DNA of 64,000 nucleotides from Sclerodactyla briareus. Lineage: Eukaryota; Echinodermata; Holothuroidea; Dendrochirotida; Sclerodactylidae. Below, piece by piece: positions 1 to 12,179 of the stretch. Under the pieces are notes generated by a model that was given only the letters and a program-made list of their open reading frames with translations, was not told the origin of the DNA and searched no databases. The DNA lies in the NCBI GenBank assembly GCA_026419785.1, contig JAODTK010005678.1:310001-374000 (forward strand). Direction: 5' to 3'. How positions within the stretch are numbered: position 1 is the stretch's first letter; each line of letters begins with the position of its first letter. A program made the position numbers and the translations under genes.

Positions 1-3000
1 TATATCCACAATGATTCCAAACACAAAGGATATTAGCTGAGGGGCGTGTGATACATGGAAGCTACCACTGGACTGCACACATGGGAGGAGGGGGTAGGTG
101 GAGGTGCATGCGATCGACTTGTGGGATGCGATGGAAAAAAAAGAAACAGATTTAATTCTTACTTCAGAACGTGTCATGTAATTGCAAGCACTGTGGAGTG
201 AAGGTATCAAAACGACACAACGATGAAAATGTTGATAACACAACAGCAATATATACTGACACGTCAGGATATGGCACTGTTTGTCAATTGCAATGCGCAC
301 CCAACGACACACAGGTTGTTCAACTTGGTCGAAATGTGAAACATTCATGTTGGGTCGACTTTTCACGCAAATGACCCCACTAAAATGAGTGTTACTGACT
401 CCTCTAGATAACGATGAACCCCAAGTGTAACACCACCCCATAGATAAGTAAGCTGTGAGCATTTGGATGCTTCCATCCCCCCTGGGTCCACTTTGATGGA
501 CCAGGGGTGTAGACAATGCGCCATATAGGTAATACTGAAACTAGCTATGACACCCTTTCTGTGTCACACTGAGGTGCATCACTTAATTTGATGGACGCAT
601 TATCCCCATGCAGAGCACATATGCACAGCTCCGCATGGAGTGCAAACAAAGGTTTGCGATTTCCAAATTCATTGCTGTATCACACACTGACAATTGGGTA
701 TTCACAGATTGCCCCTTTAGGATGTAAAGCCCTGGACACCACGTCCCATGTTGCCCGGATGGGTGACCCATTTACGATGATGCTTCCGATGCCAGATCAT
801 CTGATATTTGTACAGCTATCTGGTGATATAGGCCAGCCACAAATTATAGTACAGTTTATAGCTCAGCATCCCGCTCACTCATGGTTATTAATTTTTCACT
901 GTTAAATATTATGGTGGCGGCCCCCGCTCGTCCCAGAGGGAGGCAAAGGAGAAGAAAGTTCCAGTCGAAGGCCTAAAACGTCCCTTGCTCATCTCCTAGT
1001 GTCGGTCATCTTCTATCAGTCTCGTGTGGGTTCTCTTGTTCTCATATCGGCACATCAAAACCTCATATTTTTATTCCTTGAAAATTGATGTTCATATCAA
1101 TATATTGTTTATTATTTCATTGGGAGAAGTGGCACAAGGTAATATTTTCACAAGCAATGCCGGATAAAACTTAATTGTTGGGGATCTTTGTCTTTGTGAG
1201 TACATCCAGATAAACTAGGAATGGATAGGGAACAAAGATAGACAAGTTATTATCGAAAACTACTGGCTACTACCCCAATATGTGATGAAGCCCAGGTCTA
1301 CAACAGCGGATGCAGAATGGGCACTCTAGTAAATGCACCATAATTCCATGGAAGGGCTGTTAATTAGAGACCAGTGTAAAAACAGCAAGGAATGTTACTG
1401 TTACAAAGCTATTACAACAGTCATGTAAAAATTTTTCTTTACCCTGACAATAGCCCGCAAACGGAGGCATAATCGAAATCCCGAACGCCAATTTGGAGAT
1501 TCAAGAATGTTGCCTTGTTGAAATCTTCCAACGTCAATAATCCTTGCCGGGATTAATGCATCACACGAACACAGTGGAGCAGCACTGCCCATTGCCTCAC
1601 ACAGTAATGATTCAATTTGCACCCAATAACAACTTAGGTCTCCTTGTCTCCTAAATATGTCACAACGGGTATTTTTGCGATAGCAGATTGTACAAGATTT
1701 ATACACTTGAATCCAGCGGAACCCGACTGAAATTCTTCCCTCCACTCCTACTGTTTATTCCATACACAAAAAACTTCTCTCCTGATTTGCCATGTACCCC
1801 CCCCCTGCCCCAACCCACCCCCTTCAACTTCAGCCAATGGTTGCTCCCTTGCATGTATCGCTAAAATTCTGCAGGGGGTTTCACCTGGTGCAATCACCGC
1901 TTGATTACATACCCACGTGAGTTCGTAGTATGCAGTTTCTCCCAAGACAAAAAGAAAGTGTATCCATCTGTCACCTGTAGGTTAAGGGACAAACAACCTG
2001 TGGAGGCTCTCCCATAACCGGACTTTGTCTGGTTGACTAGTCCTCACTAAAGATCATCATTAGTCAATTGCTTATTATAGACATGTTGTGTTTACCAGAT
2101 GTTTTTCAAAGTGGTCCATTTTGGCGCCAAGACAATTTCCAGATTGGGAACCAATGTGTCTTCAAGCCGTCTAAAGAACATAATTCCACAGTCCTTTCCG
2201 ACGTTGATAGAGATGGTTCATCCTCAGGTCCTTTAAGGCTTTGTGTCATGTTGGCCCCTATGCAGTGATAACCACTAGTTGGTTGTGTTTGCATAGTAAG
2301 CAGACAAGCAAGAAAGACAAGACACAACCCTATCCAAATGATTCAGAGGATGAGTCGTTCCACCAGTCTCGCATAAATTCCAAACACATTGTGAGACAAT
2401 GCCTCTCTCTCCAAGGCACAACCTAATCCTGAATTAAGCAATTACCTCCTGTGGTGGCTATAGAGCCCCGTGACGTGGCCAGTTCCATTGCACACCCTGG
2501 GGTCGGACACTTGCTGTTGGGCTCGACCCGTCGTGATCACAGTAACGACAAAACACAAAACAGATAACTTCGTTTTAAGTGAGCATTGGCATTTGAAGGG
2601 ATTATTCCTTATTACTCAACCATCAGGAGTGGGCAACCCCATGGCTGGCAGCCTATTCCCAGAAGAGATTGTAAGTCCCCAGGATTTTCCGGGCTGTAGC
2701 TTTCAGGAATGGGGGGAGGGGGGGCGAGGCAGAGCCTGCTCGTCGTTCCGACACCCAAAAAATGTTAATTCCAACTTTCATTCCAGCTTGCAGGTTTCTC
2801 ACATTTATGGCAACTCTCTTCACCATTTTGATGCATGGTTATTATACTCACAGTGACCTTAGACCAGATTCCAACTGAAGGGAGCAATTTTACTCCACAA
2901 GCAACCCTTCAAAGCCAAGAATGATGTTCTGAAACAATGTTCCCTTGCCTGCACTGTCACATGCTTACAAGCTTTACTAGACTTTGACCTTAGGTAACGC

Positions 3001-4144
3001 AGACCCGACTCCAGAACATATGTTGACCCCTCAATACTGGGGAAGCGTGCATTCGTTGAGATATTCCTTCTAGCAAGAAGCATCCCAGAAGATACACAAA
3101 CACACATCAAAAACAAAAGGCATTAACATGCTCCAATCTTTCTGCCTTTGGCAAAGAATAGTGGACAAAGAAAAGTAGGCAGAATATAAAACATACAAAA
3201 TATAAAATATACAAAAGCTAACCTCATTGGGGAAGACATTTTTCCCTGGGGTGGGGGGGGGGGGGGCTCTCATTAGGGGATGGCTGGAGAAAGGAAAAGC
3301 ACACATTCCCATCAAAGTGTGAAGCTTTCATTGGACTTTTGACCCCTTCACTGCTGATTGCATACATGCATGGCTATACATGGTTAGTGACGTCTGTCTG
3401 CTTGTTACTGACCAGCGTACTATGTAATCTCTACAGGTTTTTACTATGTAACACGTAAGGGGGAAGAACAGCCCGAGTGGCTAATTCGCAAGGGAGAACC
3501 GTAAGAACGACGGAGTCTGAAACCAGTCTGTGTCCACTCCACGCTGAAATTGGGGGATGAAGTTAGACAGTTTACTTCAATTATCAAAGGAAGTGAGCGA
3601 ATATAATGTTGGTTCCTTCCTACTAAAAATTATGGTAGGGTCTCCACCGCAGTGACGAAAAAAAAAAGAGGCCTCATTATTTTTTTATATCCTATAATGG
3701 GCCAGGTTGAGGAGCCTAAAAGACTCATTTAATTTGATTACCAGGAGCGTCTCTCCCCTGAGTATGCGAGTGGTCAGAGAGCATGAGAGCTCCCTGATTG
3801 ATTGACAATAGAGCAATGTTGCCTGCATTAATGGACTTGCCCAAAAGGATTGAAGAGGTTCCAATGGTCAAAATCATTGCAGACTGACATGCAATGTAAC
3901 TTAATGAATGAAGATTTCTGTTCAAGGCGGTTTATTTTCATTTTTCAAATATAACCAACTTGTTTTGACGGCATAAGCATACTAAAAGCTAGCGGTCAAC
4001 ATGTAACACGTAATTTCTCCCAAAATGCTCCATAAAATGTTACCCAAGCTCAAAGGTACCTCTGTAAGTGTAGATAAAGAGATTTTGAAGATGCTTCATT
4101 AAGACACTGGATGAGTAGGATGACGGCGGAAAACATCACTGTAA
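1..4144. other. Non-coding stretch, nothing recognised
   Basis: I see no convincing exon, RNA gene or named repeat here. Open frames are short (the longest is about 128 codons at 2470-2856) and show no familiar motif. A poly-G tract near 3250-3268 and a C-rich patch near 1798-1830 are low-complexity sequence. The interval looks like intergenic or intronic animal DNA. Confidence 0.5.
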
Positions 4145-4195
4145 TCATTCTGTTAGAAGCTCAGGTCCTATAAGAGGAGCACTAGCATTTTCAAC

Positions 4196-4279
4196 CAACT
4201 TATTCTGTGATTGATTTTTGTGTTCCAACAGAGGCACCAACTTATTCTGTGATTGATTTTTGTGTTCCAACAGAGGCAC
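4196..4279. repeat. Perfect 42-bp tandem duplication
   Basis: Two head-to-tail copies of a 42-bp unit (4196-4237 and 4238-4279) are identical by eye. On the minus strand the unit is 14 codons and preserves an open frame (roughly 4546-4145), so the encoded peptide is also duplicated exactly. I do not recognise that frame as a known protein. Perfect identity implies a recent duplication or an assembly duplication. Confidence 0.9.
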
Positions 4280-5635
4280 AGTAAAAACAGACTTCCACAA
4301 TTTTGAAGGTCCTTCAATGCATAAGCGTAAAAAAAGAAAAAAAGACAAGCTTAGTGATCCTCCACTGCCTTGATGTTCGTCGCCATCGGATGACTTCACA
4401 AAATTTCCCTTTCTTACCAAAGAATTAAGAAAAGAAATAAGAAAATATGGCCAAGATATGAAATTTCTTGAATTATCCATTTTTTTAAGGACCAAATTAC
4501 CATGGTCTCCACCAGAAACATAAGGAAGCAACCCACAAAGTTTCAACTTTCTGGAACTTGAGACTTTGACCTTGGTGACCTCAGATGAACTGTGGCCAAA
4601 TGTCCCAAATGCTTCTGAAAGGCATCATGACCTGCCATGCTATGTTTAAAGGACGGGGAAAAAAAATTGCCAGTTCTCCTGGGAAGGAAAATCTGCGAGT
4701 TCTCTGCAAGATGTGGGTGGTGGTTGAGAAGGGTAGACGTTGTAGGCAATTGAAAGGGTCAGGTTTGTTAGAATCACTCTCTGATGAAACTAAAGGAGCT
4801 CCAGTCGTGATGGAGAAGAAATGGTAATTTGGTAAACTTCTTCTCAGGAATTCTGGCTATCTGGGAGGGTTGTTTCCATCTCAAGGGAATATCACAATCT
4901 CAAAGGCAGTTCCACAAATTGTTAAGGAAATCACTGTCACCTTGCTTGAAAAATCATTTTATCTTTCTCAAGAAATTGCTGTTTTTCCAGCCCTGCTGAC
5001 AGTGACAGTTACAATGACCTTCCGCCATTTGTGCTCGCAGGCTGAGCCCAGTTCTCTGATATGATTCACTAGTTTTCAATTCAGAAGTCCCATAAATATC
5101 AGAATCTGCCAGCTCAGGTTCCATAGAAATCTTGATCCCCAGGGGATTGATATTCACTTGACCCAACATTTCAGTTTGGGGGCGGATTGGGTGTCCTCCT
5201 TCCCTTTCAGCAAAGATATTGAAACCTGCACATGGGGAATCAGCTCAATGTGAATAGTTCCACTCCCTAGCCATTTACCTTTTTAAGCTTCACTCCACTC
5301 CACCTCTCTCCCTCTCTCAAGCTTTTACCTTGAGGCCGTATCACTTCTGACAGTACCCCCGCTACTACCGTAATTATATTACAAGAGTTCTGTTTGGTAG
5401 AGGGTGACCTCACAGTTGTCAACTTACCGCAATCACCGTCAAATGAAGAGCATTTCTTACCATCATGCTGCTTCCGGCATTGGGCTCGTCATAATCTCTT
5501 GTACATTTATATAATTGTTGTACTGGCTGCAGTAAACGTGGACATGACGGCAGTGCACAGGACTGAGTGTTCTCAGAGAGTGCCGGACAGACCTAAGCAA
5601 ACTTGAAGATCACCCATTCTACAACCCCAAGCTAT
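4280..5635. other. No recognised gene; short open frames on both strands
   Basis: Short open frames exist on both strands. One plus-strand frame near 4325-4520 is lysine-rich at its start and then reads DDFTKFPFLTKELRKEIRK, which looks somewhat coding-like. It is interrupted by stops and I could not match it to a family. No splice sites or start context decide a gene model. Confidence 0.3.
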
Positions 5636-5639
5636 CAGT

Positions 5640-6075
5640 TATTGTGATCACAGATCTGATTGGCAAATCCTTATCACGTAAGGCCGACGTTATTTTGCAA
5701 ATAAAACAGAAGCTGGTCAGAGTAACAATACAATCGAATACTTGCTCAATTCGCTGCGTCTTGAGTACACGCAGTAAAGTACATTTTAAACGCAAATGTA
5801 AGGTGCGTGGCCTTCGGAAGTTTATGTTTAAACGCGCAGATCCGGCTTCAGTATACGCACGCTTCAGAGGGCATACTGCCTCAACGGAAACAAAACGGGT
5901 GTTGAAAAGACGTGCGTTCAGTGATTGTACACACACCAGAAACACTCCGGTTCAGAACGCGGGTTTGTTTTGCGGTCTCCGTTGGAAGTATGCCACAGCA
6001 CCGCACTGCAGCTCTTTTTTATGGTACGCAATGCAATTTACTTCCAATAGAACTAACGCAATAGTTCTCTAGCTT
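5640..6075. other. CpG-rich segment with overlapping open frames
   Basis: This segment keeps noticeably more CG dinucleotides than its surroundings and carries open frames of 142 codons (plus, 5644-6072) and 108 codons (minus, 5945-5619). Neither shows a domain I recognise. It lies immediately outside the left arm of the composite element. It could be a small non-autonomous transposon or an undermethylated segment; the sequence alone does not decide. Confidence 0.3.
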
Positions 6076-6159
6076 GCCGATTAGTGTTTAGAGATACTAT
6101 AAGATATGGTCTTGAGTGATAAAGATATCTCTTAATCGTTTGGGTTAATTCTTAATTTG

Positions 6160-6730
6160 CAGCTGGGTTTGCCGAATAGGAACAAACTATAGCAGGTCGA
6201 CTTTTAATGGTCATAAACAGTTTCGACTCTGAATTCAACCTAATAACGATGGCTCGTGAGGTGGTAACCCATTGAACACAAAGTAGAAAATGATCGTGAC
6301 ACTCCCAGATATCACAAAATAAGCCAATGACAGATATTATTGTGGTGGGTGGGTGCGCCAGACGCAAACAATAATACCCACCCCCCTTCAGATAACTAGG
6401 TTAGCTCGTAAGGTAACCAGGTGGGAGACAAAGTAGGAAAATGTTGTGACACTCCAGCTATCACAAATACCCTAATGGACAGACATTATTATGTGGGGGT
6501 TGGGTTGCGCCAAGACGCAATACAATATCCCCACACCCTTCAGCGAACCTAGGTTAGCTCGTAAGGGTAACCGTTGGTGGGACAAAGTTAAAAATGTTCG
6601 TGACACTCCCAGCTATACACAAAAGAACAATGACAGACAGTGAAGTGGTGTGGGTTGTGCCAGACGCCATACAATTCCCACCCCTACAGCTATTCTAGGG
6701 GTTAGTTGTAAGGTTAACTAGTTTGAACAG
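6160..6730 (+). repeat. Left-arm array of ~150-bp tandem units
   Basis: The motif 'ctcgtaaggtaacc' and variants recur near 6250, 6409, 6562 and 6708, giving about three units of roughly 150 bp. Each unit also contains 'cgtgacactcccagctat', a 'ccaatgacagacatt' element, 'gcgccagacgc' and a CCCACCCC block in the same order. Units differ by many small indels. The same unit appears reverse-complemented at 12180-12960. Confidence 0.85.
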
Positions 6731-7420
6731 TAATAGGATAAGGGGGGTTGACGGTCATCATCTATGTCCTGCGACTTTGACGGCGAACAGGTGCTTGATC
6801 GTGTATTATGGGGGAGGCTATCCTGAGACCCTGGAATCCGACTCAGCGGATTTTGGGCCTCCTGGATCTTGGGCCCCCAAACCACTTTAAAATTCGCGGC
6901 ATGGTGGCGTGGGATTGTCGCCTGCCATGGTGTTGTCCACAACGTCTTGAACCTAAAAAGGACCTCCTAACCATAGTCGGACATTGTGTCTTTGCGTAAA
7001 TAAGTCTAAAACATAGTAGGCTTGCATTCAAGGAGTGTCCATGCGCCTGTTGATTAACAGCGCTCCCTTCGTGATATTGTTAATCAGGCAAAAAATACAC
7101 ATATAGTAAATATATGTAATATACATAGTAATAGCCGACTGAACTGCTGAACAATTTGATCACTTGTAGTTGGGTCGGGACTGTAAGTGAGTTGGACATT
7201 GGTTTGCAAAAAAAGCTCAGCGCGTTAATGCTGCAAATATTAATGTATTGTACATGACGCCGATTTTGAACAATTGACCATTTTGGTGAGGCTTTGGGGT
7301 TATTTGGCTAAAACGACTGTGGTAAGTTCAAGGCATGCTCAAATCGTTTGCCACTTGACAGTCCCTCAGTGGATTTTAACGGGCGGGTAATAACCCCTAT
7401 TTTGAACAATGTTCACCATG
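6731..7420 (+). repeat. Left-arm inner segment
   Basis: From the run 'aaggggggttgacggtcat' onward this block matches the reverse complement of 11460-11700. Shared landmarks are the 'ggaatccgactca' and 'ggatcttgggc' strings and a following stretch containing 'gtggcg' and 'gtgttg'. The remainder (7130-7420) resembles, in reverse complement, units of the ~280-bp repeats at 10830-11520 ('gaacaattgaccattttgg'). It is therefore part of the inverted arm rather than unique DNA. Confidence 0.65.
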
Positions 7421-8079
7421 TTTAGCCTTTTTTTACTTGGACTGGTATGAGGAGGGATGAAGGCGAGGAGACGGTTAAATTGGTAGCGGTTAGCGACGCT
7501 TTTAGGACGCCTGACGAAAAGTGTCTTGCGCGAAACTGTATCGACACGATTATATCGTCACAATGATATCGAGCGACAACAATGTAACCCTAGTGTCGAA
7601 AAATCGCGAGACAACATTCCTGCCAGGCCCCCACATGCGTGCCGTGATTCGCTGCCCCTCTCTGGTGGAGTTCGGCATGTTTGGAGCAGTATTGTGACGG
7701 GAGGTGAGCCTTGTGGATTGAGACTTTGGAACCAGACTATAGTTTCTGCCCTTGGTATTATTTTGGGGCTTCACAGTGGTATAGTATCGATTGCCGGGCA
7801 CAGTTGTCTCTGTTTATGGTACACTTTGAGTGTTTGTTTAGAGTGCTGTGTCACACTCATCGAGAAGAGTATCATCTTCGCTTTCTGTTCGTTTGTGTGT
7901 GAATGCCATGTGGAAATCTGGATTTAACTAGAAATCTCTGAGATTTGGCCCATTTTGTAGGCAATTATGGGGCTTCGGGAAACAGGTTGACGAGAGGTCG
8001 GGGTGACGTTTTTTTTTAGCAAGTGCCAATATTAGTTAAGGCCTCTTTAGGGTCTCGGTTTTGACAAGGGGGGTGTTAG
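7421..8079 (-). other. Interior of composite element, no domain identified
   Basis: This lies just downstream (minus strand) of the reverse-transcriptase core, where many Penelope-like elements encode a GIY-YIG endonuclease. I looked for a recognisable GIY-YIG signature and did not find one. The open frames here (for example minus 7801-7550) are unmatched. Either the endonuclease is too decayed to see, or this copy belongs to an endonuclease-lacking lineage. Confidence 0.4.
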
Positions 8080-8990
8080 TTAGTTTGAACACCAGTGGTG
8101 GTGTGATTTGCGTTGCAGTGAGTTGGTTTGCGTGCCGGGGCGTCGCACAGATTTGTCGCGGTCCTCATGTTGAGAGCAGTAGACACGTATACCACCTCTC
8201 CTTCGTGTTACGGAACAGAAGTTTTTCTGTGAAAAAATTGTGTCTCTCGAGAAGTTGCGCTTGTCTTGCCTCATTGTTGCATAGGGTGCATACTTAGGAT
8301 TCCCCTTCGATAAAGCCATGAAAGTGGTTGGCCGATGAGCTGAATTGCATCCAAGAATTGGTAGGTTTCCGTGGCTTGGTATAGATTCTTGTATCTGGAA
8401 AGCCGTTTTCACGGGAATGTCTACTTGAAAATTGTTAGACGAGGTATGTGACCCTTCAATATCCGGAAATTCTTGCCGAGAATAAGAGTGGGTGTAGTAC
8501 GTTAATACGTTCCCACCCTGGAGTTCACTTCATCGTTGGTTCCACTGTACAGAAGTATGTATCATCTCTGTACCTTAGCAATTGTAGATGTTTGTTCTGA
8601 TGAAGGATTGAGGTCTCTATTTGTGCATAACAATGTCGCAGATCTCGGGGACGCTTGACGGCCCATTGCGCAACCATTTTTGTTTTTGTCATAAAATTGA
8701 CCGTTGAATTCAAGCGTTGCGTGAAAGGATGAGATCAATGAGTTTGCGTATTGATATGGACGATATTTTCGGGTATATATCGTAATAGTCATCAGGTGCG
8801 TTAATCGTATGCAGCCTGGCATGTTGTGAGGGAGCCTCATCCTGTGGGTGTTGGTGTACATTGATATGACATCCGAAAAGTAGCGTATAATATAATGGTA
8901 ATTTAACCCCCTGTAGTGTAAGGATGTGATTTGTGTCTTCACATAAGTTTCTTGCCTTATTACTATTGGAAGGAGGAAATCATCCACAAA
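8080..8990 (-). pseudogene. Penelope-like reverse transcriptase core, frameshifted
   Basis: On the minus strand several RT motifs appear in the correct order but in different frames. SDVISMYTN (about 8876-8847) matches the family's D-V-x-S-L-Y-T-N motif. FNGQFYDKNKNGCAMG (8708-8661) matches the FNG-x-FY-x-Q-x-x-G-x-x-MG motif that precedes SP. LLRYRDDTYF (about 8578-8552) carries the catalytic DD pair. NSAHRPTTF (around 8340) resembles the conserved S-x-HP downstream of the palm. Frameshifts separate the second and third motifs. The function would have been RNA-dependent DNA synthesis for retrotransposition. The copy is not translatable as it stands. The family assignment rests on the motif set; a LINE assignment fits less well because of FNGQFY...GCAMG. 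Confidence 0.8.
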
Positions 8991-9639
8991 GGCTGAGATT
9001 GCTATGTTGGGGACCCGTTACCGCTGATGAAGAGTCTGCCTGCAAATTTGAGTTTCTGGAGGTGCTTGGTGCACTTAGGCAAGACGTATATCACAGGCGG
9101 TGCGAGTCTTATGGTTGTGGGGAGTTAGGTAGTTGAATGTCTCTTCGTCTCTTTCTTTGTGGGAGAGCATGTTGAATGGGCGTTTTTTTTGAAACACCAC
9201 TTCGGTGGTGGCTTTGGTTTGTCGCTCGTTAACCGTTCGTGATGACAGCCTTTCAGCTGACGTTCGATCTCGTTTATTCAATCTGAGCGGGGATTTTTGC
9301 GTAGTGTATGCCTCTTCCTTTGTCGAAGAACTTCACCACAGTGGAGTGATCGTTCCTTATGTATTTAGAGCGATGCGTTTTGCTTTTTGGTATTGTGCGG
9401 CCTTCTGATAGGAAGGCTAGCCATTCAGTCTGGGTTGCCTCCTGGTAGTCTCCAAGTTTGGTTAAGTGTCACTTGAGGCGACCAGGGGGAAGTGGCAAGC
9501 GGAATCTTTGTGTTCGCGGCTTTTTATGTCGCATGACAAAACGAGGCGCATTGTTCTGTGAGTTCCTTCTATGGAGAGGAGAACATGCGTACGCTGCGGT
9601 TTATCTGGGGTCATGATGAACTTTAACCCCTTACCTGGG

Positions 9640-10505
9640 GCGATACCTCTATATGTTATAGAGGGCGGTTTATGATAGGTTTCTAGCGTCCGCTTGAGTT
9701 TATTTTCCTCATTTTGCAGGTTTTGGCTGTGGCTTCGTGTAGCCCGCGCTCCCTGAGAGGGTGATAACGATTACGGTGATATTAATATAATTTTACCCGC
9801 TCTGTTTAATTTCCGCCTTGTTTTAGACGGGATCGTGGTATCTTTACTCATGACAGTTAAAAGAAATGGACACGGACACAGGTTGTTTGAGAGAGATTGG
9901 GCTTGATTTTTGAAAAACCTTATTGTGCGTGTGGTGGCCACTAAAAAGAGCCGTTTGATCACAAAAAAGGTCTGGCGCCTATCTGCATTTGGATTCGTAA
10001 GGATTATGCCTACTGCTCGACTCCTTTGTGAGGTCTGTCGCTTTCCCAGTCGGTCTTATCTTTGAGGTAGCAGAAGCTTCTGTACAGACGGCTGGATTCG
10101 ACGTTAATCCCGTAGGACGCGATATCCTGTTGAGCCTGTTGTATTTTCCTGGAAGTAGGGATTGGTACCCGCTTCGCCTGATGGGAGAGCTCTTCCACCA
10201 GGATCTGGAAGGCGACGTTCTGCCCGACGGAGGAGTAGAAGAGTGTAGAGAGTGACGAGGTCCCAAGACTCTTGTCCCTCGTCAGTACAACATGGTGCAC
10301 CTGGGAGTGTTGGATAACTCTTGTTTACCCGGAGGTAGTTAGGGGCGTATCCCTCCGAGATCTGACGCGTCGAGTTTATCAAGCTCATTGTAAGAAAAAT
10401 ACTCTTTCTGCAAGGGCGTGTTAGGCGGCGGCGTGGCTCCGGATTTTCTCGTACGAGGCGTTGGATACGGTCTGGGAATTTCTTTGGTGATGTCTCAAGC
10501 AGCAC
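9640..10505 (-). pseudogene. Probable N-terminal part of the same Penelope-like polyprotein
   Basis: Overlapping minus-strand frames (10505-10104, 10300-10010, 9962-9771) stay open for about 60-130 codons each. One reads VPIPTSRKIQQAQQDIASYG (around 10175-10115), which resembles the segment just before the RT domain of Penelope-like proteins, where a conserved 'F-x-P-x-P' is followed by a helical region. The order and strand match the RT core at 8.99-8.08 kb. The distance between the two (about 1.4 kb) is somewhat larger than expected, so an internal insertion or extra domain is possible. The assignment is tentative. Confidence 0.45.
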
Positions 10506-10509
10506 GCTT

Positions 10510-10829
10510 TAAACGTCACATAATGCTCCCAGCATGCTCCATTCGGTAGGGAGGGGCAGCAGTGGGACACCGTACGCACTCGTGGCTTGCTGGCATATAC
10601 CGTCTCGCGATAGATCGATATTGTTGAGTTGCCGATATATTGTGAAGATATTACGTATCGTATAAAATCGCATTTGGACGGTATTTCGCCGCAATGTCAG
10701 GAAGGTCACCGTCGTTTACTAGCTGCGTCATCCTCCTCATGCCAGTACCCAGCCACACAAAGGCTAAACACGTGACCAACCTGTTCAAATCGATAGTTAT
10801 GAACCTGTAACGAATTAACTAATTGCAGG
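10510..10829. other. Interior of composite element, nothing recognised
   Basis: Short interval between the presumed start of the retroelement frame and the ~280-bp repeats of the right arm. I see no motif. Base composition changes near here: the plus strand is G/T-leaning on the left and A/C-leaning on the right. Confidence 0.35.
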
Positions 10830-11520
10830 AACTATGAGCATTCATGACCATACCAAAGTCTTTAACCCAGCGTTTCAGTTTTAGCCTGACTATGCATCCA
10901 AGGTGCGTCAAATGTTCAGTCGGCAAATATACGCCATATTCGTCCGATGAACGATACCACTCACCTACTAAAACCTGTACCTACAGTCCTGCACTCAATC
11001 AGCGTGATAGTTCCTGTGCTAATAAAAGCTTACAAATTGATCCAGTTGTTCAATAGCTATATATATTTTAGCTGATGAAACAATATCACGGAGGATATTG
11101 CTTTGACAAAGCGCCATGGCGTTGTCTTGAACTCACCAAAGTCGGTTCTACCATCGTCAAAAGTTTCAACCTAGAATGTGGTTCCGAGGTGGTCAAATTG
11201 TCAGTCGGCATTTATAAACATTTTTTGCCAGACTAACATACCACTCACGAACTTTTAAACACTCCTGCTCAACTTGACTTACTTGACCCGGGCTCATAGA
11301 GCTCACAAAGTGATCAAATAGTTCAATGGGTTATGCATTAATTTAGACATGAGTGACAATTCACAGACGGGTTCCAGGGGCTAATTGACAGGCAGGTGAG
11401 CACTCATGAACACAACACTGTGTAGGACTACGAAAGTCATCTTTCCAACTTAGTCAAGCCAATTCCGGATTGTTCAATTTGTTTTGACGACACCAACACA
11501 ATTGCAACTCAAAACAGCAA
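10830..11520 (+). repeat. About 280-bp tandem units inside the right arm
   Basis: Three diverged units begin near 10835, 11110 and 11395. Each contains a 'caaagtc'-like start, then 'gtcaaatgttcagtcggc'-like text, then 'ataccactcac', with 'caaattgatccagttgttcaat' or a relative at the end. Parts resemble the reverse complement of 7130-7420. The units are strongly diverged, so the boundaries are approximate. Confidence 0.55.
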
Positions 11521-11544
11521 CTGCGCCACTAAGCCACGAAATAT

Positions 11545-11700
11545 GAAAGTGTCTTTTGCCCAGATCCAGGCCCAAAATCCCTTGAGTCGGATTCCAGGCT
11601 CTCAGGTAGCTTCCCATAACAATCAAGTCACTGGTCGCCGGACAAAGCGCAACACTGGATGGTGACCGTCAACCCCCCTTACTACAAGGATTTCCACTTT
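11545..11700 (-). repeat. Right-arm inner segment, inverted copy of 6731-6990
   Basis: Read on the minus strand this block reproduces the left-arm segment: 'aaggggggttgacggtca', then a diverged stretch, then 'gagcctggaatccgactca' and 'ggatctgggc'. The match is clear over about 150 bp with scattered indels, which makes the two arms a true inverted pair. Confidence 0.8.
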
Positions 11701-12179
11701 CGAACATGGAATTGCTTTCACGCGTAGCAAATATGTGTGGGCGTGGTGGGTGGCCACTCTGACCACTTGAAACGATCTGAATGTGGTTATTCACGATTAC
11801 CATGACAAAAGTGAACACTTTATACCTATTTAACTGGTTAAAGCTTCAAGGCTGGCTGCCATCCTTCATATATGGCCACCACACTATTCTGATTATTTCC
11901 ACAGCTGCCTGATTTGAAAATCTCTTATCAGATTGTTGTGAAACAATTCTACTGCTTTTGCGGTTTGTCAGGTGGCAAAACTGGTGGATCATGAGAGGAA
12001 CCTAGGTCCGTTCTGTCAATCCAACACTTTAAATGTTTTAGTAGTATAATAACAGTACTATGACCGGATATGTATAATGTAATGTGCCTTTTAAACCATA
12101 AAAATTATTTCCGTCCTGTTTGAGGGTTTTTCTTTCTAACATGCATGGGATCTCAGCTAGTGGCATCGAATAAAAATAA
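11701..12179. other. Extra sequence in right arm only
   Basis: In the left arm the inner block abuts the tandem array almost directly. In the right arm about 480 bp lie between them. I see no motif in it. It may be a later insertion in the right arm or a deletion from the left. Confidence 0.45.

Noticed and set aside
3450-3560. tRNA-like text ('cccgagtggctaatt')
   Set aside because: It resembles the A box of a class II tRNA, but no B box or acceptor-stem pairing follows, so no tRNA gene is called.
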